A DNA stretch of 5,848 nucleotides, taken from contig DRBZ01000080.1 of NCBI GenBank assembly GCA_011043895.1, positions 1 through 5,848 of the forward strand. Direction: 5' to 3'. Numbering within the stretch: position 1 is the stretch's first letter; every line of letters starts with the position of its first letter. Shown here piece after piece: positions 1-5,371 of this stretch. The DNA is from Candidatus Cloacimonadota bacterium. Its GTDB lineage: Bacteria; Cloacimonadota; Cloacimonadia; JGIOTU-2. A model generated the notes under the pieces. That model was not told the origin of the DNA. It did not search any database and saw only the letters and a program-made list of their open reading frames with translations. Made by a program: the position numbers and the translations under genes.

Positions 1-1309
1 GACATAGATCACATATTTCATCGCTGTAGAGTTTGGTTTCTGATTTAAATTCTTCAGTTTTCCAGTTCCCTTCCCACAGTACTTTCGAGAACTTACGCTT
101 TTTTGCCTGTTCAAGGTTATCCAGGAATCTATCAAGAGTCGCCTTGAACTTATTCATCGAGAGTTCGCTGAATGTTACATCCGTTCCCCAGTCTATGTTC
201 AGACTGAGCATTCCCTGAAATCTCTTATAGAAGGCTGAATCAATTTCTTTCTGTAGTATCTTTAGTTTATCATCTAATCCTTCATTTTTTGGTAACAACA
301 TCATGAACTTTCCACCTGCATTCATGAGAATATTCTGTCGTGAAATATCAAGGTTGCGGATTATGTGGTTGAGCGTCATTTCAAGTAGTATCTTCACTTT
401 AAAGGATCTGGCTCGAAGGGTTTTGCTAGCCCCTTTTGAATTTTCTGGATTGAGGTCGAAAATGTAGGATTGTATTCCGCTAAGGTCTCCTCCAAGAAGG
501 AGGAATAATTTTTCTTGAGAATCAATTAGTTTATCGGTGAGTATTGATCTGTCACCATTCTGGCAGTATTGGAAAAGACCGACTGCTATAGCAGCAGTTG
601 TTTTTGAATGATGATACAGAGAATTAGTGGGATGATTTTCAAGTGTGTTTGAAGGTATGCACCAGAAATACTGTTCAAGGAGTGAGTCGAGCGCATCAAC
701 AAAGTGTACTTTTGAGATCTCCTTCTTATTCCATTTCTCCATGAGTAGTGCATATTCTTCCTCAAAAGTTAAGTAGAGTTCTTTATATTCAGGACATTTC
801 TCAGTCACTTCATCTGCTTTTACAAATGCATCTCCATTATTCAGTAAGTCTTTTTCAAATTTCCCGAGAGAAATGAATGGGATCTGCTTATCGAACTTCT
901 CATCTCTTGAATCAAGATGTATCGATTCAAATACAGGATAGAGCGGTCGTTTTTTATACATTATCCCTGAGGTCTCTTCAGCTTTTCTGTCCCATTTAGC
1001 TGAAATCCTGTCCCCAAGCATAATACACTGGGCTAACCAGAGCTCTTCTTTATTTGCAAATGAAGGGAGATAGTGGTGACTTGCAGCGAGATTCGTGATC
1101 TGCTGCCAGAGTTTTTCGTCTCCGATGTATTTGAACTTCTCAAAGAATTCCTCAGTCCATGTTACATGGAGATGAGTGTGATTGCCGTATTGATTGGTAG
1201 GACAACGAGAAGTATAATCACCATTCATTGGCAATTCAGCTCGCTGCATGACCTTACCAATATCGTGAAGCAATGCTGCGATTGCAATATCGTGTTTATC
1301 GATATTCAT
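1..1309 (-). CDS. cas10: Type III CRISPR Cas10/Csm1 large subunit, N-terminal 436 residues (3' end off window)
   Basis: This is the large subunit of a type III (Csm-type) CRISPR effector. In the family it cleaves ssDNA through its HD domain and makes cyclic oligoadenylates with its palm domains when the complex binds target RNA. I translated it from the ATG at 1307-1309, which has an AAGGAGAG Shine-Dalgarno in the 17-base gap after cas6. Residues 13-19 read LLHDIGK, the HD metal site (H15, D16), with further candidate histidines at 78-79. LGDRISA lies at 98-104, the expected site of the A/G-D-R-x-S motif. SLYHHSKTTAAIA at 230-242 is the Csm1 signature; Cmr2 has a different one. GGDLSGIQSYIF at 273-284 and GGKFMMLLP at 332-340 belong to the first palm domain. 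C433 and C436 start the zinc ribbon. Csm1 proteins are usually about 750-850 residues, so roughly half is present and the GGDD cyclase motif is off the left edge. It is co-directional with cas6. Confidence 0.94.
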   Translation of the reverse strand, partial: MNIDKHDIAIAALLHDIGKVMQRAELPMNGDYTSRCPTNQYGNHTHLHVTWTEEFFEKFKYIGDEKLWQQITNLAASHHYLPSFANKEELWLAQCIMLGDRISAKWDRKAEETSGIMYKKRPLYPVFESIHLDSRDEKFDKQIPFISLGKFEKDLLNNGDAFVKADEVTEKCPEYKELYLTFEEEYALLMEKWNKKEISKVHFVDALDSLLEQYFWCIPSNTLENHPTNSLYHHSKTTAAIAVGLFQYCQNGDRSILTDKLIDSQEKLFLLLGGDLSGIQSYIFDLNPENSKGASKTLRARSFKVKILLEMTLNHIIRNLDISRQNILMNAGGKFMMLLPKNEGLDDKLKILQKEIDSAFYKRFQGMLSLNIDWGTDVTFSELSMNKFKATLDRFLDNLEQAKKRKFSKVLWEGNWKTEEFKSETKLYSDEICDLC

Positions 1310-1326
1310 ATTCACTCTCCTTATTG

Positions 1327-2199
1327 TTATTCCATTATCTCTATTTTGTATTTTCCTAGACCAAAGGTCGTTTGTTTACCTACATGAAATATCTCACCAA
1401 GCTTTATCAAAGCAAATGTATCTTTATTTATATTTTCCAGAATCACTTCTCCGACTAGACCACCGAAACTCATCTTCTGCTTTTGAATGTGTGATTTGCG
1501 GAACTGCTCTTTCCAGAAAGTTTTATCCTCAACAACATTCACATCACAGTCTGTTTCGAGAAGGTGTAACTTCAATGAAGATGAGCAGAAATATTGATTC
1601 AGATACTTCAATCGGCTATACAGGGTTTGCAGAAATGGATGCCAGATGAAAGTTGTGAGAAATCTGTTTCTATATTTAACGCGAATCGGAGTAATTATGT
1701 TCAATTTTAATTTATTGACTGGTCTTTTTTCGATCGAAGCTTCATGAATTTTTGGTGTTTCAATTTTTCCTGTCTTCTGATCGTAGAGCACTTTTCCGGC
1801 AACATCATGAATCTCAATGATCATCAACTTATATGACTCTCTGGCTGCAATGAGGGTATATCTTTGCATTCTCAGTAAACCATGCAACAGCTGTGAGATC
1901 TGGTCACATACTTTACCAATGAAGGTAAAGCTTATAAGAAGTCCATTGGTGTTCTGTGATGGTGTGATATCTTCAATAATATATGGATGGTATCTTTGGT
2001 GGTCTCCATACTTCTTTTCAAAAAGCTCAAAATATAAACAATCAGTGAAACTGCATTCCTTGCAAGTTATATTTCTTTGAATGCAATATATCTGTTTCAG
2101 AGACCGACCAAATATACCTCTGATAGCTGAGGAGTAATTCCAGTTATCAATCTTCAAAGCATTAAGAGCAATTGTAACTTTAATTCCAATATACTTCAT
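1327..2199 (-). CDS. cas6: CRISPR pre-crRNA processing endoribonuclease Cas6 (RAMP superfamily)
   Basis: This is a 290-residue Cas6-type protein. In the family it cuts the CRISPR precursor transcript within each repeat to give crRNAs with an 8-nt 5' handle, which the neighbouring Csm complex uses. The N-terminal half has the SAIRGIFGRSL segment (24-34) usual in this branch, then a cysteine cluster (C39, C46, C49, C54) leading into CLYFELFE and HPY (71-73). The C-terminus has the glycine-rich RAMP region: GGLVG at 246-250 and GEIFHVGKQTTFGLGKY at 268-284, which is the most diagnostic part. The ATG at 2197-2199 is preceded by AAGAAGAGG. It is the first gene of the leftward operon, and cas10 begins 17 bases after its stop. 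No histidine occurs before H67, so the catalytic residue cannot be assigned by simple position; H67, H71 and H272 are candidates. Family is confident; the repeat it cleaves is not in the window. Confidence 0.92.
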   Translation of the reverse strand: MKYIGIKVTIALNALKIDNWNYSSAIRGIFGRSLKQIYCIQRNITCKECSFTDCLYFELFEKKYGDHQRYHPYIIEDITPSQNTNGLLISFTFIGKVCDQISQLLHGLLRMQRYTLIAARESYKLMIIEIHDVAGKVLYDQKTGKIETPKIHEASIEKRPVNKLKLNIITPIRVKYRNRFLTTFIWHPFLQTLYSRLKYLNQYFCSSSLKLHLLETDCDVNVVEDKTFWKEQFRKSHIQKQKMSFGGLVGEVILENINKDTFALIKLGEIFHVGKQTTFGLGKYKIEIME

Positions 2200-2278
2200 A
2201 TAACCTCTTCTTATATTTCTTCACCTGTAGAGCGACATCAATAAATCCAACTCCAATAAAAGAAAAACGATGGCTTAT

Positions 2279-2306
2279 CTTTTAAGTCGGTATCCTTTTT
2301 CGTCAA
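2279..2306 (-). promoter_or_regulatory. Candidate promoter for the cas6-cas10 operon
   Basis: Read on the minus strand, TTGACG (2306-2301) is followed after 16 bases by TAAAAG (2284-2279). This is 5/6 and 4/6 agreement with sigma70 consensus. It would start transcription near 2272, about 70 bases before the cas6 ATG. The -10 match is weak and the DNA is AT-rich, so this is only a candidate. Confidence 0.28.
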
Positions 2307-2314
2307 TAAAATAC

Positions 2315-2342
2315 TGGACATAAAATAATAGGTTCTTTCAAT
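2315..2342 (+). promoter_or_regulatory. Candidate promoter for the 2373 lipoprotein gene
   Basis: TGGACA (2315-2320) and TTCAAT (2337-2342) are spaced 16 bases apart, giving 5/6 and 4/6 matches to sigma70 consensus. The predicted start near 2349 leaves a short leader with AGGAG at 2363-2367, five bases before the ATG. The same TTCAAT hexamer is used by the stronger candidate at 3841-3869. The 173-base region 2200-2372 holds these two back-to-back promoter candidates and no other gene or CRISPR repeat that I can see. Confidence 0.33.
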
Positions 2343-2372
2343 CAATGTAAATCTATATACTTAGGAGACCAC

Positions 2373-3119
2373 ATGAAAAATAATAGAAAAGATTTACTAA
2401 AGTTTATTGTAGTCATTATTTTACTCGCATCTCTCTTTGCTTGTAGCAATGCCTATAAAAAGCTAATTCCCTACACCTTCCGTGATAAGAGCGTTGCGGC
2501 AGTCGTATCCGGCACGCCCTGGGGTAATGTCCAGACGAACAGCTATTTCACCATAACCCCAACCCCCACTTCCGGAAAATCAGATACCGACAAGCTGCTC
2601 AACACGATCGTTAATATCGGCACTACAGTGATCAATAGTATTGAAGCAAACAAAGCTCAGACAAAACTTGATAGTGCAATGAAAAAGGTCAATGTAGCTG
2701 AGATCATCAAAACACAAACCCTGCAGCAGAGTTCAAATTTGTTGCATTTTAATCCAACTGAAGACACAAAATCAGCTGATTTTCTTTTCAGCATTGTGAT
2801 CAATAACTACGGTATAAGTGCTAATTCATGGGCTTCGTCTGTGAATTTCCAGATGGACGTTACACTGAAGATCTATGATAATGCTACTTCAGCACTGATC
2901 TGGAAAACTGGCGTAAATGAAAGCAGACCTGTTTCCTCATCGTTTTTCCTAATGGGAAGCACCGCTGCTGGTAATGTACTTACTGCCTTACAGCTTTCAC
3001 AACTCACACCAGATCAAATGGCAACCGGTTTTCAGAACATGGCAGAATATACTGCAAATGAACTGGCAAATAAACTTCAAAAGGATTATGCAAAATCCCG
3101 CGAAGCGATGAAGAAATAA
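2373..3119 (+). CDS. Uncharacterised lipoprotein (248 residues)
   Basis: I do not recognise the family. The N-terminus is a classical lipoprotein signal: charged MKNNRKDLLK, a hydrophobic run (11-23) and lipobox L21-F22-A23-C24. Cleavage before C24 would leave a lipidated protein. Ser at +2 argues, by the enterobacterial Lol rule, for outer-membrane rather than inner-membrane placement. A Pro/Thr-rich stretch (about 60-68) follows. Next come a likely helix (73-115), a region of alternating hydrophobic residues suggesting beta-strands (about 136-180, including FLFSIVINNYGI and VTLKIYDNATSALIWKTG), and a polar C-terminal helix (212-245). The alpha/beta pattern with an 'aLIWK' strand recalls small envelope-assembly lipoproteins of the CsgG/DUF799 kind, but this is only a resemblance. 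AGGAG at 2363-2367 supports the ATG. It is transcribed away from the cas operon, apparently as a single gene ending at the hairpin at 3140-3169. Confidence 0.85.
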   Translation: MKNNRKDLLKFIVVIILLASLFACSNAYKKLIPYTFRDKSVAAVVSGTPWGNVQTNSYFTITPTPTSGKSDTDKLLNTIVNIGTTVINSIEANKAQTKLDSAMKKVNVAEIIKTQTLQQSSNLLHFNPTEDTKSADFLFSIVINNYGISANSWASSVNFQMDVTLKIYDNATSALIWKTGVNESRPVSSSFFLMGSTAAGNVLTALQLSQLTPDQMATGFQNMAEYTANELANKLQKDYAKSREAMKK

Positions 3120-3139
3120 TCATAAATTAATGAAATAAC

Positions 3140-3169
3140 AAAGCCCATAGATTTCTATGGGCTTTTTTT
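3140..3169. terminator. Bidirectional intrinsic terminator between convergent genes
   Basis: A perfect 11-bp stem, AAAGCCCATAG (3140-3150) and CTATGGGCTTT (3155-3165), has a 4-base ATTT loop. On the plus strand it runs into a seven-T tract (3163-3169), closing the lipoprotein gene that stops at 3119. On the minus strand the hairpin is followed by TTTGTTATTT, so it can also stop the barrel gene that ends at 3186. It is the clearest terminator in the window. Confidence 0.9.
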
Positions 3170-3185
3170 CGATATTGTTTTCTGT

Positions 3186-3764
3186 CTAATTAAAAATCAA
3201 AGTAAGATTGAAGGAGAAGCTGCTGATAGTATCATTTGAAAGAAATCCCTCAAATGTTGCTGGTTTCAAGCCCCATGCATAGCGATAGCTCACCCCGATC
3301 GCGATATCTGCAAAAGATCCCGCTTTGATGACAGCATTCACGCCCGGCTCAATCAAAAAGAACATATCACCCTTATCTGTATCGCTCTTACGGTAGCTAA
3401 GATATCCACCTCCCAACAACGTATTTACCTGTGCGTGAATTATTCTATCAGGGAAAAAGATATAGTCTACGACAATTCCTCCATACCCATAACTCATAAG
3501 ATTCGTATCTGGCTGTGCAGTGTTTATCTCGATATCATTCATTAAGCCATAGCCGTCAAATCCCAGGGTAACTCTATCATCAAAAACCCATCCCCCGCGA
3601 GCTCCCGCCAGATAGGCATCCTGCCCGTTAAGTCGGGTATATTTTACAGAGGGACCACCAAAGGTATGAGTAAATAAATCGCTCGCAAAAACTGACTGCC
3701 CAAGTATGACTCCCTGAAGAAATAAACATATACAAAAAATTTTCAAAAAGACCTTTTTTTTCAT
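3186..3764 (-). CDS. Small outer-membrane beta-barrel-like protein with signal peptide
   Basis: This 192-residue protein is predicted to be exported. It has MKKK, a hydrophobic core (5-22) and a probable signal peptidase I site after V25-F26-A27. The mature part (about 165 residues) shows alternating hydrophobic/polar strands rich in Gly and aromatics: about 38-44, 50-60, 66-74, 91-104, 108-124, 133-147, 152-163 and 181-191. They are joined by polar turns such as KSDTDKGD (126-133). That fits an eight-stranded barrel of OmpA/OmpX-like size. The last strand (SFSFNLTLIFN) has the amphipathic, aromatic character of an outer-membrane insertion signal, although the terminal residue is Asn rather than Phe. 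No specific function is visible; such barrels are usually annotated only as outer membrane beta-barrel proteins. The ATG has a GTGAGG-like site (complement of 3769-3775) at a rather short four-base spacing. Confidence 0.82.
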   Translation of the reverse strand: MKKKVFLKIFCICLFLQGVILGQSVFASDLFTHTFGGPSVKYTRLNGQDAYLAGARGGWVFDDRVTLGFDGYGLMNDIEINTAQPDTNLMSYGYGGIVVDYIFFPDRIIHAQVNTLLGGGYLSYRKSDTDKGDMFFLIEPGVNAVIKAGSFADIAIGVSYRYAWGLKPATFEGFLSNDTISSFSFNLTLIFN

Positions 3765-3785
3765 TGAACCTCACTTTTGAGTTTG

Positions 3786-3813
3786 ATTGTGAATGCGAGA
3801 ATATTTTTGTAAA
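3786..3813 (-). promoter_or_regulatory. Candidate promoter for the barrel gene
   Basis: On the minus strand TTTACA (3813-3808) is followed after 16 bases by CACAAT (3791-3786). Each is a partial sigma70 match (5/6 and 4/6). It would give a leader of about 15 bases before the ATG at 3764, with little room beyond the ribosome site. It is plausible only as a candidate in this very AT-rich divergent region. Confidence 0.25.
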
Positions 3814-3840
3814 GAATTTATTTATATTTGTACAATTTTA

Positions 3841-3869
3841 TTGACAGTAATAAAGGTTTTATCTTCAAT
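3841..3869 (+). promoter_or_regulatory. Sigma70-like promoter for the propeller lipoprotein gene
   Basis: A perfect TTGACA (3841-3846) is separated by exactly 17 bases from TTCAAT (3864-3869, 4/6). Transcription would begin near 3876 and give a leader of about 70 bases ending in GGGAGGT (3935-3941) before the ATG at 3945. This is the best promoter match in the window. The rest of the 180-base intergenic region 3765-3944 is AT-rich with no further feature that I can support. Confidence 0.5.
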
Positions 3870-3944
3870 ATTTACACAGCTGCAGAGATTATTACCATAG
3901 TCGAAAAAGGATCTTGAAAAAAAATTTTATGACTGGGAGGTCAC

Positions 3945-5312
3945 ATGTATAATAAAAAAATTATCTTCCCGTTTATTATTTTACTACTCGTTTCATGTAG
4001 TGGATTAAAAAGACCTACAAATATTATACGTACTTCAACTGAAACTGAGATCGCAGATTTAAATGTCGACTTCTATCCAGAATCAATTGTGGTCAGTCCT
4101 GATGTTAGGCATATTGCCTATGCGGAGGATGTCTATTCTGGTGTAAGGATCGTAGTCGATACAGTTGCTCACGAAAGGTATGATGATATTGGATCTGTCA
4201 TAACATTCAATCCTTCTTGTAACTCGGTTGCCTATTTTGTATATCATATAGGCTATGCTGGAGGAATATTTGGCTTATTTGCGAGAGACCCATACTGGGA
4301 AGTTATTGAAAGTAACCGTACGTATGGTCCTTACATTAACCTTCTTAACAAATCCCTTGTTTTCAGCCCCGACGGCAAACACATTGCCTATAGTGTGATG
4401 TATGGTTATTCAGCTATGGTTTATTATGATCATACAGAATTACCTGATAATGTTCCACATGGAGATTCCACAGTAGATTCAGTCTATATTGCTGATGTTT
4501 ATCCTCCCTTCCATTTTAGTCCAGACAGCAAAAAATTTGCTTATGTAGCAGAAGTGTTAGAACATGATACAGACAATTCGCGTTATTCTGTAATAGTAAA
4601 CAACAACGCCAACAAGAGCTACTATGACATCTTTCCTCACTCACTTACCTTCAGCCCGAATAGTGAGAAGTTGGCTTATGTCGTGAAGGACTCCATCCAC
4701 GAAAGAGTCGTAGTCAATGAAGAAGAACTTGCTGCCTATGAAGCTATCGCAGAGTCAACGCTTCAGTTCAGTCCAGATAGTGAACATCTTGCCTATGCTG
4801 CGTTTGAGGACGAGGGTTGGTATGTTGTCAGGGACGAGATCAAGTCAACGTCTTACGATGATATCGGTCAAATACTATTTAGTCCCGACGGCAAGCATCT
4901 CGCATACAGCGCGCAGGATGGTGAAGACTGGATCGTGATGTTGGATAAGAAGGAAATTTCACGACATACTGCATTGATAGAAAAATCCCTTGCATTCTCC
5001 CCGGACAGCAAACATCTTGTTTATGCAGTAGCCGCAGACACAGGAATTGTCATATATGAAGATGCAAAACCAATTGCCTCTTATGAAGCCCTTGTAACAA
5101 CTCCGATCTTCAGTCCTGATGGTAAGTATCTTGTATACACCGTCGGAGATAATACATCACAAGCAGTTGTGGTCAATGGCATGAAGGGACAACCATATCC
5201 TGCAATAATCTCTCACAATGGCGGACGAGTTGTATTTGATGATGCTAACTCAATCCATTATCTTGCAGTTAAGGATGATAACAAGGTGTATCTTGTGGAA
5301 GAACAGTTTTAA
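3945..5312 (+). CDS. Lipoprotein with nine PD40/TolB-like beta-propeller repeats
   Basis: This is a 455-residue surface or periplasm-facing lipoprotein with lipobox L15-V16-S17-C18 after a hydrophobic run (6-16). Nearly the whole mature part is a WD40-like/PD40 repeat array. Copies of F-S-P-D-(S/G)-K-H-(L/I)-A-Y start near residues 50, 88, 140, 191, 236, 275, 312, 351 and 389. Each is followed by a strand of the type VVVN/VVVD, a turn, and Y-x-x-I leading to the next copy. Spacing is 37-39 residues for most repeats but 45-52 for repeats 2-4. A degenerate last unit (about 424-453) may close the ring. Copy 2 (FNPSCNSVAY) is diverged and carries a hydrophobic insert (about 100-121). Such propellers usually act as binding scaffolds, as in TolB or the N-terminal domain of prolyl oligopeptidase-like enzymes. 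No catalytic domain follows, so a binding role is inferred; the ligand is unknown. GGGAGGT four bases before the ATG supports the start. Confidence 0.88.
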   Translation: MYNKKIIFPFIILLLVSCSGLKRPTNIIRTSTETEIADLNVDFYPESIVVSPDVRHIAYAEDVYSGVRIVVDTVAHERYDDIGSVITFNPSCNSVAYFVYHIGYAGGIFGLFARDPYWEVIESNRTYGPYINLLNKSLVFSPDGKHIAYSVMYGYSAMVYYDHTELPDNVPHGDSTVDSVYIADVYPPFHFSPDSKKFAYVAEVLEHDTDNSRYSVIVNNNANKSYYDIFPHSLTFSPNSEKLAYVVKDSIHERVVVNEEELAAYEAIAESTLQFSPDSEHLAYAAFEDEGWYVVRDEIKSTSYDDIGQILFSPDGKHLAYSAQDGEDWIVMLDKKEISRHTALIEKSLAFSPDSKHLVYAVAADTGIVIYEDAKPIASYEALVTTPIFSPDGKYLVYTVGDNTSQAVVVNGMKGQPYPAIISHNGGRVVFDDANSIHYLAVKDDNKVYLVEEQF

Positions 5313-5345
5313 ATAAACAAAAGGGCCGATTACCTGTCAGCCCTT
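5311..5345 (-). terminator. Hairpin terminator, best oriented for the minus-strand gene
   Basis: A 9-bp stem (5321-5329 with 5337-5345) has a 7-base loop. As minus-strand RNA one position is a U-G wobble, so the stem is continuous, and it runs into TTTTGTTTATTT (complement of 5311-5322), a reasonable U-tract. As plus-strand RNA the same position (5327/5339) is a C-A mismatch and only ATT follows, so termination of the propeller gene here would be weaker. It most likely serves the leftward gene that ends at 5372. Confidence 0.6.
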
Positions 5346-5371
5346 ATTCGCTAATTACATTTATTACGACA

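Noticed and set aside
1..1309. Cmr2 (type III-B) identity for the Cas10 gene.
   Set aside because: SLYHHSKTTAAIA and GGDLSGIQSYIF fit Csm1. Cmr2 has a different motif around its 'HS-W-DH' segment.
1073..1387. Plus-strand open frame of 104 codons across the cas10/cas6 junction.
   Set aside because: It lies antisense to two well-supported genes, has no recognisable domain, and is explained as a shadow frame.
2335..2342. ATTGAAAG on the minus strand, identical to a common crRNA 5' handle (end of many type III/I-B repeats).
   Set aside because: Only eight bases, single copy, with no matching repeat body or second copy nearby. It overlaps a plausible -10 region, so it is most likely chance in AT-rich DNA.
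4717..4938. 73-codon open frame in a second frame inside the propeller gene.
   Set aside because: It overlaps the PD40 repeats, whose protein-level periodicity shows which frame is coding. It has no ribosome site of its own.
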